This document shows, one piece after another, positions 35,604 to 44,385 of a DNA stretch of 64,000 bases. Origin of the DNA: Cytophagales bacterium (GTDB lineage Bacteria; Bacteroidota; Bacteroidia; Cytophagales; Bernardetiaceae); assembly GCA_013299045.1 (NCBI GenBank), contig JAAFJX010000005.1, positions 1 through 64,000 of the forward strand. The letters are read 5' to 3'. The translations under genes were made by a program, and so were the position numbers. The first letter of the stretch is position 1, and each line of letters begins with the position of its first letter. A model generated the notes under the pieces. That model saw only the letters and a list, made by a program, of their open reading frames with translations, searched no databases and was not told the origin of the DNA.

Positions 35604-36023
35604 TTTTTATACGATTCGTTTTGATATATTATTCTTAGAAAGAAGGGAAATTAGCACTAGGCCATCAAAAACGCAAAATTAAGAGGCATTTTATTTCCCA
35701 AAAGCCAAAGATAAGGGCTTTATTTTGATATTTTATTATGCGCCATAAAATCCTTAGGGCTTCCGCATCAAAATATTGGCTGTTCAGTCCGACCATTTCT
35801 GATAATTTAGCCTACTCCTTATGATAGCTAATATCATTTTTTAATGATTTTTTGATTAAAATTACAATTTTAATATCAATTTTCCAAGAAAGTGCTTTCA
35901 TTCTGAACAAAAGACAGGTCTTTTTGAGTTTAGTATATAGAGAACCCTTAACTTTGCGGTCTTATCTTGCAGCATAGTACAATCCCACTACTCTTTTTTA
36001 TTTCAAATTAAACTCCAAATTTT
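35604..36023. other. Intergenic region between purA and a divergent lipoprotein gene
   Basis: About 420 AT-rich bases. The rightward promoter at 35923-35956 is the only clear signal; I see no purine-riboswitch fold or other leader. Confidence 0.55.
35923..35956 (+). promoter_or_regulatory. Candidate promoter (TTTG-N22-TAACTTTG)
   Basis: TTTG at 35923-35926 and TAACTTTG at 35949-35956, 22 bases apart, slightly long but within the Bacteroidota range. It would serve the lipoprotein gene at 36024. Confidence 0.45.
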
Positions 36024-36590
36024 ATGATGAAAACCCTAAAACCCTACTGGCTGCTGCCGTGGGTGCTGGCGGCTGTGTTGGCTATGAGCAGCGGCTGCAA
36101 AAAAAGTAATGAAAAGGTCTGGGTCTATACCGACACCGCCTTTTGCAGGGAAGTTGATGCGGCAGACTTCAATAAGCTAGAAGACGTAAAAGCCGCACTT
36201 ATGGCCAATAAGTGGCAGTGCTATGGAAAGTATAAAAAATCCACTTGGTCAGATGGGGAATTCGAGTATGCAGATAGTTTAAGAATCTGGACGTGTGAAT
36301 ATCGAGACAATGATAGCATTTACTCTCGTCAAGTAATAAAAAAATCTAATGGCGAAATTTTCTCGGACAAACTAACTGTTTTGAAATACTTTCTGGTTCT
36401 AACACCTATCGGCAAATTTGGCGCGTACTGGGTCATCTCAGACAAAGACTATCTTACTGGCAATGAGATAAGGCGGCCAGTTTACATCTATTTGTGCAAA
36501 GACAAACAAACTTTAGTCTGGGATTACAACTACATCTCTAATGGTAGTGCTACTGCTAATTACACGCTTTTTAAGCCCATCATCAAATAA
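36024..36590 (+). CDS. Uncharacterised lipoprotein
   Basis: A 188-residue lipoprotein (signal ending LAMSSGC, Cys25; the ATG at 36027 is an equally good start). The mature part has KKSNEKVWVYTDTAFCREVD, followed by a beta-rich domain with paired aromatic residues (WKCYG-like WQCYGKYKKSTW, and WDYNYISNGSATANYTL near the end). Cysteines at several positions may form disulfides. No recognised family. It is directly upstream of the M43-type gene (26 bases) and could be co-transcribed with it. Confidence 0.7.
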   Translation: MMKTLKPYWLLPWVLAAVLAMSSGCKKSNEKVWVYTDTAFCREVDAADFNKLEDVKAALMANKWQCYGKYKKSTWSDGEFEYADSLRIWTCEYRDNDSIYSRQVIKKSNGEIFSDKLTVLKYFLVLTPIGKFGAYWVISDKDYLTGNEIRRPVYIYLCKDKQTLVWDYNYISNGSATANYTLFKPIIK

Positions 36591-36616
36591 TTAATTCACT
36601 TTTAAATAAAAAACAA

Positions 36617-38577
36617 ATGATACAATTTAAAAATAGTTTAGCAGTCATAGCAATTATTGGCATGCTTATTGTTAGGGGGGGGTATTAGCCCAAAGCAAAG
36701 CTGAGGTTAATGTTAGTTCTTATGGGTCTAATTCCTGCCCTGACCCAGCCGAACAATCAAGGTTCGGTAAAAATGGGAGAATAGATACAGATTGCGTCAA
36801 TCCCTATACAGACTGCTCTAATCAAGACGGCTTCACCATTCCTGTCGTTTTCCACCTAGTAGGCGTACAAGATGTAACAGATGCACATATTCATGCTGCA
36901 CTAAAGGAACTCAACCAGTATTTTGACGGCACACACCCTGATGCTGCATTTATTTCTCCCGTATTTCTGCCTTTTTTTGCTGGCGATACCAAAATCAAAT
37001 TTGTGCTGGCAGCTGTAAGTCCCTATGGTTATCCGCATAGCGGTATTGAAAGGACATCTGGAAATGGCAGTAACTACTCTGATGGTGATCCTATAGTTGA
37101 TATTGATGCTAGCAATGATGCATGGGAAGCAGAGTATGTTGAAGCTGCTTTTGATAACGTAGAAGTGCCCTTCCCTGATTCTGTAAGCATAAAAAGAAGT
37201 TTAGAGGGCGGCAGCGAAGCTTGGCCCAGAGGTGATTATTTAAATATCTGGGTAGGAAATTTAAAAAGAAACTGGGGTTCAGGTACCCCACCATGGTTGG
37301 ATTATTATTTTCCTCAGTTTTCTGGTGTAATAGTTGATCGTGGCGCTATTCTAGAAGGAGAGTACGGAGACTACGAAACACCAGAAGGCATAAACCTTGG
37401 TAGACACACTCTAGCTCATCAAATAGGGCATTGGCTTGGCTTGTATGACACATACAGGCACGGTTGTTACTCTGATTGTGATTACCAAAAAGGCGATCTT
37501 TGCAAAGACACTCCTAGGGATAAATATCCTGCTAAGCCCACCTTTTCGGAATTTCTCATTCTTACCTGTGGTGGTAATGAATGTGTTGATGAAGATATTG
37601 ACTATGTAGACATGGACGAAAACCTCATGGATGTTCAGTCATGCCACCGTATGTTTACCAAAGAGCAGGCGCAGCGCATGAGATGTCAGGCCTCTACGCG
37701 TGGGCCAAATTTCTTGGGTTCTGGTGGCTGTGTTGCGCAGCTCTCTAACCCAATGGTAAACATCACGGGCGGCTCCAGAATTTTGTGCTCTGGTTCAAGC
37801 AGAACTTTAGCAGCAGCCAGCTACTCAGATGTCAATTATAGCTGGAGTATAGATCCTGTTGGTATTTCTGGATTAAGTATCACTACAGGCAGTCCTACAG
37901 CCATTCTCACTAATAGCAACCCTACCTATAGCGGTGAGATAACTGTTAAGTTGCAGATGTATTCTAGCATTTGTGGTACAAGTGTACATGAATACAAATT
38001 TTGGGTGGGAAGACCCAAAGTGCCTATCATAGCAACAGCAAATATACCTTTTACTGTTGGAGGCTCTACTAATAAACCGTGCAAAAATACTGGTTTTGTA
38101 TTCGTTACAAATGCTTCTGATGCTTCTGAGGTTTATGAATGGAAAATCATAAGAACAACCACAGGTACGTCCACGAGTGTCGTGGGTTCGTGGTTACTGC
38201 CAGTCTCTTCTCTTGAGTATGAACAATATCATGTAGTAGCACGTGGTGTTAATGACTGCGGTATCTCATATTATTCCAATTCACTCCAGATACAAGTTGT
38301 TCCTTGTACTATCTTTGGTTTTCCCGGTGGCCGCATAGCTGCCCTTGCGCCTAACCCTGCCCATAATCAGGTGAGCGTGAAGCTGCTGGACGAAATCGCC
38401 ATCAGTCCGAATGGTTTACAGATTCGTGTGTTGGACGTGCTGGGAACAGAGCGCCTCAGCCTTCAGAGCCAAAGCCGCGACACTCAGCTAGACATCAGCA
38501 GTCTTAGCCCAGGTATCTACATGGTGCATATCCACAACGGCGAGCAAACAGACATCATGCGCTTAGCAGTGGAATAA
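36617..38577 (+). pseudogene. Frame-broken secreted M43 (pappalysin-like) protein with a T9SS sorting domain
   Basis: The start ATG at 36617 opens a signal peptide (MIQFKNSLAVIAIIGMLIV) but hits a stop at 36686-36688 right after the eight-G run 36675-36682. Inserting one G (or losing two) joins it to the long frame that continues to 38577 (LAQSKAEVNVSS...). The mature part is an M43-like domain: LAHQIGHWLGLYDTY near the centre and a Met-turn region NLMDVQSCHRMFT, followed by two Ig/PKD-like domains and a C-terminal T9SS sorting domain (LAPNPAHNQVSVKL to the stop). The catalytic Glu of HExxH is Gln here and the third ligand His is Asp, so peptidase activity is probably lost. It may be a phase-variable or decaying gene. 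Assembly error at the G run is a real alternative. Confidence 0.75.
36675..36682 (+). repeat. G8 homopolymer tract at the signal-peptide junction
   Basis: Eight consecutive Gs within an otherwise AT-rich gene, at the exact point where the frame breaks. Nine (or six) Gs would restore the frame. Long G runs in coding starts are typical sites of slipped-strand phase variation. Confidence 0.85.
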
Positions 38578-38601
38578 GAAAAATTTGATTTCTTGATAAA
38601 C

Positions 38602-38646
38602 AAAAACACCTCACAGAGCCTCAAAAACTTTGTGAGGTGTTTTTAT
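38602..38646 (+). terminator. Rho-independent terminator after the M43-type gene
   Basis: ACACCTCAC (38606-38614) pairs with GTGAGGTGT (38632-38640), followed by TTTTAT. Confidence 0.82.
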
Positions 38647-38772
38647 CGTGCAAGCCATATAAAAATCCTGAAATATTTAGAAAAAATGCGGCCTGTTTAT
38701 TTGCAGAATGCTTTTTTAAGCACTTGTTTTGTCTAGCTATTCAATAAGTACGAACCTATTTTAGAAATATTT

Positions 38773-39309
38773 ATGAACCCAAACATTGCACTTTTTTTGG
38801 ACAGAGACGGTGTTATCAACAAAAAATTACCGAATGCTTACGTGCGTAACTGGTCGGAAATGACCCTTTTGGGTGGTGTACAAGAAGCCCTTAGCGCTTT
38901 TAAAACCCACTTTTATCCTATTGTGGTGGTAACCAACCAACAAGGTATAGGCAAAGGGCTTATGAGCGAGTATGATTTATTGCTTTTGCATGAAAAAATG
39001 CAGCAAGAACTCAACTTTTTTTTTGATGCCATCTATTTTGCGCCCGCCCTGGCAGCAGCAGATTCTCCGCTTCGTAAACCCAATATTGGCATGGCATTAC
39101 AGGCAAAAAAAGACTTCCCTGACCTCAGCTTGGAGCGCTCTCTGATGGTGGGCGACAGCCTCACTGATATGCAATTTGGGAAAAATGCGGGAATGAAGAC
39201 AATTTACATAGCACCAGACGCAACCCCTAAACCCTCAGAGGCGGACTTACTGCTAGAGTCCCTCGCTCAGATGCACAAGCAGCTGAATGGCATATTGAAG
39301 TTTTTTTAA
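38773..39309 (+). CDS. HAD-IIIA family phosphatase, GmhB-like
   Basis: A 178-residue HAD-superfamily hydrolase. The nucleophile motif is FLDRDGVIN (Asp10 and Asp12), then VVVTNQQGIGKG (motif II Thr) and MVGDSLTDMQFGKNAG (motif IV Asp pair). This matches the D-glycero-D-manno-heptose 1,7-bisphosphate / histidinol-phosphate phosphatase group. The zinc-binding cysteine cluster of true GmhB is missing (the loop reads FAPALAAADSPLRKP), so the substrate may differ from heptose bisphosphate. A GT9 heptosyltransferase-like gene is elsewhere in the window but not adjacent. Cytoplasmic; monocistronic. Confidence 0.85.
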   Translation: MNPNIALFLDRDGVINKKLPNAYVRNWSEMTLLGGVQEALSAFKTHFYPIVVVTNQQGIGKGLMSEYDLLLLHEKMQQELNFFFDAIYFAPALAAADSPLRKPNIGMALQAKKDFPDLSLERSLMVGDSLTDMQFGKNAGMKTIYIAPDATPKPSEADLLLESLAQMHKQLNGILKFF

Positions 39310-39403
39310 ACCTGTTTTGTGAAATGAGCATAGCAACAGGAGTAAGCTGCGCCTCTCACGCTCAAGGCTAATCTTGAAACTGTACCTAAACGCGTAAAAA
39401 AAT

Positions 39404-39445
39404 TAGACAAAAAAATATCCGTTCCCCAAAAGGAAACGGATATTT
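39404..39445 (-). terminator. Terminator for the SGNH lipoprotein operon
   Basis: Read leftward, AAATATCCGTT (complement of 39435-39445) pairs with AACGGATATTT (complement of 39413-39423), and the T run continues into TTTTGTC. It lies about 90 bases after the stop at 39536. Confidence 0.75.
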
Positions 39446-39535
39446 AATGTGTTATGCCAAAAAAAGATTACATTCCATTGATATAACGAACAGGTATATA
39501 CTTTTGTTGTGTGGAACGCACATTTTTTTTTATTT

Positions 39536-41227
39536 TTATTGAGGGAATTTAATGCCCAGGTATTGGTTGGCATCAACGGCGTTCAGAGACGACTTGTACT
39601 TGGCGTTGATAGCCTTTACGAACTCATTGGTAATCAGGGCTGCACCTCGGTCTGTTAGGTGTAAACCGTCCAAACTAAAAGCTCCACCCGTTACAAAAGT
39701 AGTGCTATAGGTAACGCCATTAAAGCTATAACCAGTAGCCACATTGTCAAGAAAAGCCGCAATATCTACAAAAGCGTAATTGTTTTCGTCTGCTACTTTT
39801 TTAAGTTTGTTGTTGTAGGCTGTTATGCCATTTACCACCTTTATTACCTCATCTTCAGATAACACCAAGTTGTTTGGGAGCGGCGTAGCGGGTACAAATT
39901 TAGGGTCGCGGATAGTTAGCAAAGCAGGTAGCAAAATCAGCTCGCCCGCTTTGGCCTGACGGAAACCGAGTGGATTCTTTTTATCCTCTATCAGGAATGG
40001 ATTTTTACCTGCCACAAAAGTAGGCAAACCGACAAGGAGCTTGTCTAACTCTTCTTTCACTTTGGCATCTACAAGCGCTTTTACCTCAGGGCTTGTCATT
40101 TGAGCAGCAGTATTAGAGTCAATCAGAGCTTTAAACTCGGCAGATTTCATTTGGTCGTTTACCAAATTCTCTATGGTTTTTTGTCCATCTTTACTCTTGA
40201 CAAAAGCATCAGCAGTCGCTTCAGCATCGGCTTCGGACTGCCCCGCTGCTATTGCTTTTGCTTTTACGTCAGCACGCACCGCGGCAGTTACTTCCGTGGT
40301 TACTTGGGCTTTGACGGCCTCAGTAACTTTTGCTCTCACACCTACTTCAACGGCAGCTTTTACGCCTGCTTCCACCTTTGGCTTTGCGCCAGATGCAACT
40401 GCTCCGCGGAGGCCAGCGTTGAGTGCCTCGGCTTGTGCAGCGCTTATGTCCACAGCATTGTAAGGAATGGTGGTGAAGTAAGGGGCTTTCAGAATATTAG
40501 GAATAGTCGCAATAGCGCCTTTTAAGTTGGGGTTACTTGCTTTGAGACCAGCTATGGAAGCGTCTATGGCACGGTCAAAAAGTGCTATGGGCGTTACATC
40601 ATCACTTGCTCCGCCATTAGAGGCATAACCAAGTACGTCGTTGTTACCAATCCAAAGCGTAAAGAAAGTGGGTTTTTGAGCGGCAGCGTCTTCAATGATG
40701 CTAGCGGTTGCTTTAGAGGCAAAACGGCGGAAAAAAGGATTGCCAAGAGCAGAACCATAGCCATTAACTGGCAAATGGATAGCCTTAGCGCCAGGTACTG
40801 CCATGTTGTTATAAGGGCCTTTGTCGCCAATATAGCGGAGGGCTGTGGTATCGCCAGGGGTAGGGATAGGCACTAAGCTGCCTCCAATTTTACCCAAAAC
40901 GAGTTTGCCGCCACCACCGCCGCCAATGCCATTGCCAGCAGGCACGAAGGGTACAGTAAATTCGCCACCACCAGCCAGCTTCATTTGCTGTGCCAACAAA
41001 TAAGCATAAGATGTTTGCTGACCTTCTAAGTAGAGTGCGCCGTCCGAAAAACCAGCGGTTAAGGAGTTACCAATGGCTACATACTTGGAAAAATCGGCTG
41101 TGCCGGCAGAAGGACTAGGAGCTTCGAGTTTAGGCTCACAAGCCGCCACGGCAAAGGCCAAAGAGGCCACCCAAACGGCTTTGAGCTGCCAAGACGCTAT
41201 TTTTTTATAAAAGAAAGACATTTTCAT
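39536..41227 (-). CDS. SGNH/GDSL hydrolase lipoprotein with an Ala-rich helical insertion
   Basis: A 563-residue lipoprotein (Cys30 in FAVAAC). SGNH blocks are clear: GNSLTAG (Ser55, block I), GGG-rich loop, NMAVPGAK (block II Gly), LWIGNNDVLG (block III Asn), and DGLHLTDRG near the C terminus (block V Asp-His). Between blocks III and V, at about 264-400, lies an Ala/Val/Glu/Lys-rich stretch that reads as long amphipathic helices (for example VKAAVEVGVRAKVTEAVKAQ), which ordinary SGNH lipases lack. It follows the FadL-type gene by 66 bases in the same direction, consistent with a lipid-ester uptake pathway: the outer-membrane porin passes the product and the lipase releases fatty acid. Substrate unknown. 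Confidence 0.87.
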   Translation of the reverse strand: MKMSFFYKKIASWQLKAVWVASLAFAVAACEPKLEAPSPSAGTADFSKYVAIGNSLTAGFSDGALYLEGQQTSYAYLLAQQMKLAGGGEFTVPFVPAGNGIGGGGGGKLVLGKIGGSLVPIPTPGDTTALRYIGDKGPYNNMAVPGAKAIHLPVNGYGSALGNPFFRRFASKATASIIEDAAAQKPTFFTLWIGNNDVLGYASNGGASDDVTPIALFDRAIDASIAGLKASNPNLKGAIATIPNILKAPYFTTIPYNAVDISAAQAEALNAGLRGAVASGAKPKVEAGVKAAVEVGVRAKVTEAVKAQVTTEVTAAVRADVKAKAIAAGQSEADAEATADAFVKSKDGQKTIENLVNDQMKSAEFKALIDSNTAAQMTSPEVKALVDAKVKEELDKLLVGLPTFVAGKNPFLIEDKKNPLGFRQAKAGELILLPALLTIRDPKFVPATPLPNNLVLSEDEVIKVVNGITAYNNKLKKVADENNYAFVDIAAFLDNVATGYSFNGVTYSTTFVTGGAFSLDGLHLTDRGAALITNEFVKAINAKYKSSLNAVDANQYLGIKFPQ

Positions 41228-41293
41228 AAATACTTCGTTTTTAACTTGCTGAATGAAAATAAAATGTTGAATGATTGTGTTTGTAAAAATTGA

Positions 41294-42541
41294 CTAGAAA
41301 TTAATACCTACCGAAATGCCAGGTATAACAGCTCCGGCATGGAAAGTACCAGAGAGTGTGTTGGCATCTGGTGCGGCCACGTTTTCGCGCTTGGCTCTGT
41401 CCACAAATAAAACAGACGCATCAATGTTAATAGCCTCACCAATTTTGTAGCCAATACCAAAAGAATAACCTAATGTGTTAGAGTCAGGAGTTTCGGCAGT
41501 CATATAACCGTCGGGCACGGGGCTTTGGTCAAAGTATGTTCCTGCACGCACAAACAAGTTTTCCTTGATGGCATATTCCAAACCAAGTTTAAAGATGAAA
41601 GCGTTTTTATAGTTGCGTTTAGAAACGGACTCCGAACTGCCAGCGATAAGTGTATCATACTTAAACTTCAACTCCTTGTAAGCACTCCAGCCCACGTAGT
41701 TTACTTCCGCAGAAACCAATAATTTTTCCGAAGGACGATAAGCCGCTCCCAAAGAAATAACTGAAGGCAACGGAAGCGAAGCCTCGAAGTTGGCATTTGG
41801 GAAGTTGGAAGCTACGCTGCCAGGTACAGTAAAAGTGGCAGAACCATTTTGTACCCCCACTGCCGAAGCCGAGCGATAAGAAGCACCAATGCTCAGTTTT
41901 TCGTTCAACTCTGCCGAAACACCCAAATTAAAGCCAATACCGCTTCCTTTCCCCTCAAGCGTAACGCGGCTCAGGCTACCATCTGCGGCTGTGAGCGGTA
42001 CTCCGCGAGTGAGTGCTACCGAGCCAAAAGTATAAGTTAGGCCAGCACCCACCGAAATCATATCGTTGATTTTATAACTGAAAGTAGGCTGCACCGTGAT
42101 AGCCTGAAGTTTTATGCTTTCCAGTGCATAGCGACCTTCCCAGCCGTCTGTCCATTTAACCGAAGAGCCAAACGGGGTATAAACTCCCAGGCCAGCAGCC
42201 ATCTTGTCGTTGATTTTGTAGGCTGCATAAAGTGCGAAGGGTGTCCCCGTGGGCGACTCTGTCTCGTGTACGGTATTGGTAGTTGCAGAGAGATATTTCA
42301 CCTTTGAAAAGATAAAACTGCCTCCTAGCACCACACCACTTTTTGGCATACGTGCTACCGCGCCTGGGTTAAAGAAGATAGATGAAGCATCATTTGTGAA
42401 GGCTACGCCTGTGTTGCCCATACCTATTTGCCTTTGTCCTTGCAAATTAACCTGATAGCCGCCCGCCCAAGCCGCTTCTGAAACAGACAAGAGGCTTGCA
42501 GACAAAAAAGCTGCTGCGTAAAAACACTTTGAAAGTACCAT
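41294..42541 (-). CDS. FadL/OmpP1-family outer-membrane lipid transporter
   Basis: The start is set at the ATG complementary to 42539-42541, giving a signal peptide (MVLSKCFYAAAFLSASLLSVSEAAWAG); the frame extends further up without sense. The 415-residue protein has the FadL-type start GGYQVNLQGQRQIGMGNTG and NDASSIFFNPGAVARM, repeated amphipathic strands and a terminal aromatic (ISVGINF). Such barrels import long-chain fatty acids or other hydrophobic substrates. It leads the operon with the SGNH lipoprotein 66 bases downstream. Confidence 0.9.
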   Translation of the reverse strand: MVLSKCFYAAAFLSASLLSVSEAAWAGGYQVNLQGQRQIGMGNTGVAFTNDASSIFFNPGAVARMPKSGVVLGGSFIFSKVKYLSATTNTVHETESPTGTPFALYAAYKINDKMAAGLGVYTPFGSSVKWTDGWEGRYALESIKLQAITVQPTFSYKINDMISVGAGLTYTFGSVALTRGVPLTAADGSLSRVTLEGKGSGIGFNLGVSAELNEKLSIGASYRSASAVGVQNGSATFTVPGSVASNFPNANFEASLPLPSVISLGAAYRPSEKLLVSAEVNYVGWSAYKELKFKYDTLIAGSSESVSKRNYKNAFIFKLGLEYAIKENLFVRAGTYFDQSPVPDGYMTAETPDSNTLGYSFGIGYKIGEAINIDASVLFVDRAKRENVAAPDANTLSGTFHAGAVIPGISVGINF

Positions 42542-42660
42542 GTTTTGAATGATTTGTGAACCAAAAGATACATCAAATGTAACATTAAATTTATATCTAA
42601 AAAAGAAAGCAACTAATTTTTTGTTGTGTAGGAAAAATAGATACACGGCATTTGAAGTAA

Positions 42661-42695
42661 ACACAAAAAAACCGCTACAAGAGCGGCTTTTTGTG
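42661..42695. terminator. Bidirectional terminator hairpin
   Basis: Perfect ACCGCT-loop-AGCGGT-type stem at 42670-42688 with A/T runs on both sides. It lies 45 bases after the stop of the small leftward gene at 42740. Confidence 0.7.
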
Positions 42696-42739
42696 TTTTT
42701 AGTAGGAAAGGATCACTGTAAAAAAAGTCGTTTATATTC

Positions 42740-42991
42740 TTAAATCATAATAGGTTTTGGCAGGCGAGAGTAGCGCAATATGTTTGCTATAGTGCTTTCG
42801 GAGGGAGACATCAGCGACGCGTCAAGCTCTTTTTTGATACGAATGAGGTCATAGAACTCATCGCGCAGGGCTTCGCTATGTTGAATAAGCCCCTCTATTT
42901 CTTGTTCTACAGCAGGTGGAGCAACTTGGTAAACAAAACTTAACAAGTTCTCAAGCTGAGACGGCGTTAAAATGTTCTTGATTTTCTGCAT
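42740..42991 (-). CDS. Small protein overlapping the 3' end of the sigma factor gene
   Basis: An 83-residue soluble helical protein (MQKIKNILTPSQLENLLSFVYQVAPPAVEQEIEGLIQHSEALRDEFYDLI). It starts 41 bases inside the end of the ECF sigma gene (42951-43565), in another frame, so the two are translationally linked. It has no zinc motif and no membrane helix, so it is not a classic ZAS anti-sigma. A small regulator of the sigma factor is an attractive guess from the overlap alone. Unrecognised family. Confidence 0.65.
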   Translation of the reverse strand: MQKIKNILTPSQLENLLSFVYQVAPPAVEQEIEGLIQHSEALRDEFYDLIRIKKELDASLMSPSESTIANILRYSRLPKPIMI

Positions 42992-43565
42992 ACGGCCTAT
43001 GACTTTTACTTAACAATTTGCGTAAATTGATAAGCGCATACCGCATTCTGCCGAGTGCTGTGTTAATACTAACCCCTGTTGCATCAGAAATTTCTTGGAA
43101 ACTCATTTTGAAGTAATGCCTCATAATAAGTACCTCTCTCTGCGGCTTAGGAAGCCTTTTCACGCATTCGCGCAAATGAGCGTAAGTTTCGGCCTTAATT
43201 TGCTGATCCTCGAACGACTCCTCTGCAAGCTCTAAGCTGTTAAAAACGACGCTGCCGTCCTCTAAAACAACCGTTGGATAACGCTTATGCTTTCTGAAAT
43301 GGTCAATGGCCAAGTTGTGTGCAATACGAGAAACCCAAGGTAAAAACTTGCCTTCCTCTATGTATTTGCCCGAACGAATGGTATCAATAACCTTGATAAA
43401 CGTCTCTTGTAGTAAGTCTTCTGCCACAAATTGGTCTTTCACAATTAGGTAAATTGCGGTATATATCTTATTTTTGTGGCGGCTTACCAACTGAACAAAC
43501 GCCTGCTCATCGCCTTGACGGTATCCGTTTACGAGTTCGCTATCACTGGCTTCATGTCTTTTCAT
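42951..43565 (-). CDS. ECF-family RNA polymerase sigma factor
   Basis: A 204-residue sigma-70 family protein. Region 2 at about 20-90 (AFVQLVSRHKNKIYTAIYLIVKD, AEDLLQETFIKVIDTIR, FLPWVSRIAHNLAIDHFRKHK) and region 4 at about 135-190 (LPKPQREVLIMRHYFKMSFQEIS, helix-turn-helix DATGVSINTALGRMRYALI). The C-terminal tail (HRPYAENQEHFNAVSA) is longer than usual and its coding bases overlap the small downstream gene by 41. It has no zinc anti-sigma partner nearby. This pairing of a sigma gene with an overlapping short gene differs from the 14.2-15.3 kb cluster. Confidence 0.9.
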   Translation of the reverse strand: MKRHEASDSELVNGYRQGDEQAFVQLVSRHKNKIYTAIYLIVKDQFVAEDLLQETFIKVIDTIRSGKYIEEGKFLPWVSRIAHNLAIDHFRKHKRYPTVVLEDGSVVFNSLELAEESFEDQQIKAETYAHLRECVKRLPKPQREVLIMRHYFKMSFQEISDATGVSINTALGRMRYALINLRKLLSKSHRPYAENQEHFNAVSA

Positions 43566-43896
43566 CTCAGTAGCATCATTTAAACGTGCAAAGTAGAATG
43601 TTAGTATGGATACTGATTTGGTTTAACTTGTAAAAGTTGTAATTAATAAATAATTTTAGCAAAGTAAATTGTCTTTTTTTGAACTTCCAAATATTTCATA
43701 AAATATTTAGAAACTTTTTACAATAATTCAATAACTATGCCACATTCGACAAACAGTCTGTTTTTTTCGGTAAAAAAAATAATTTCTTCGACAAATCCTA
43801 TTAACTCTTCGGTTAAATTTTGATGTTTGTAAAGACTGTATTTGATTTTTAATGCAATTTTGCAAAAAAAAGTATGTAAGTAAAAAAAAGTAAAAA
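43566..43896. other. Intergenic region upstream of the sigma gene and tadA
   Basis: About 330 very AT-rich bases separating divergent genes. No consensus promoter was clear enough to list, although several near-matches to TAnnTTTG occur. No ORF supported. Confidence 0.5.
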
Positions 43897-44346
43897 ATGC
43901 ACAATTTATTAGCGCAAAATCATGCGTTTTTTATGGAAATTGCTTTGAAAGAGGCTTTTTTGGCCTTTCAAGAAGGCGAAATTCCGGTGGGAGCTGTGAT
44001 AACTTGGAACGGCAAAGTGATTGCAAAAGCACGAAATATGTGCGAAAAGTTATGCGACTCCACCGCTCATGCCGAAATGCAAGCACTCACTTCTGCATCT
44101 GCAAAACTTGGCAGTAAGTATCTTTCTGAATGCACACTTTATGTAACCTTGGAGCCATGCCCCATGTGCGCTGGTGGAATTTTTTGGGCGCAGGTAGGTC
44201 AGCTTATTTATGCGACAAGCGACCCCAAGCGCGGTTTTGCACGCTACGAACCCAGCCTACTGCACCCTAAAACGAAAGTAGAAAGCGGCCTCTTAGAAAC
44301 AGAAGCGAGCCTATTACTCAAAGACTTCTTTAAAAAGCTGAGATAG
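43897..44346 (+). CDS. tadA: tRNA-adenosine deaminase TadA
   Basis: A 149-residue cytidine-deaminase-fold enzyme that converts A34 to inosine in tRNA-Arg. The zinc site is intact: His58-Ala-Glu60 (STAHAEMQAL) and Pro-Cys88-Pro-Met-Cys91 (LEPCPMCAGG), and the family's QVGQLIYATSDPKRG follows. Length is typical. Cytoplasmic, essential in most bacteria. It is monocistronic as far as can be seen; the next gene is convergent. Confidence 0.93.
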   Translation: MHNLLAQNHAFFMEIALKEAFLAFQEGEIPVGAVITWNGKVIAKARNMCEKLCDSTAHAEMQALTSASAKLGSKYLSECTLYVTLEPCPMCAGGIFWAQVGQLIYATSDPKRGFARYEPSLLHPKTKVESGLLETEASLLLKDFFKKLR

Positions 44347-44385
44347 TTCGAGTGATGTAAATAATTCAAAAAAAATGCCTCAATA

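Noticed and set aside
40100-40525. 141- and 96-residue plus-strand ORFs opposite the SGNH insertion
   Set aside because: They arise from the antisense of the Ala-rich low-complexity stretch and carry no real signal or domain.
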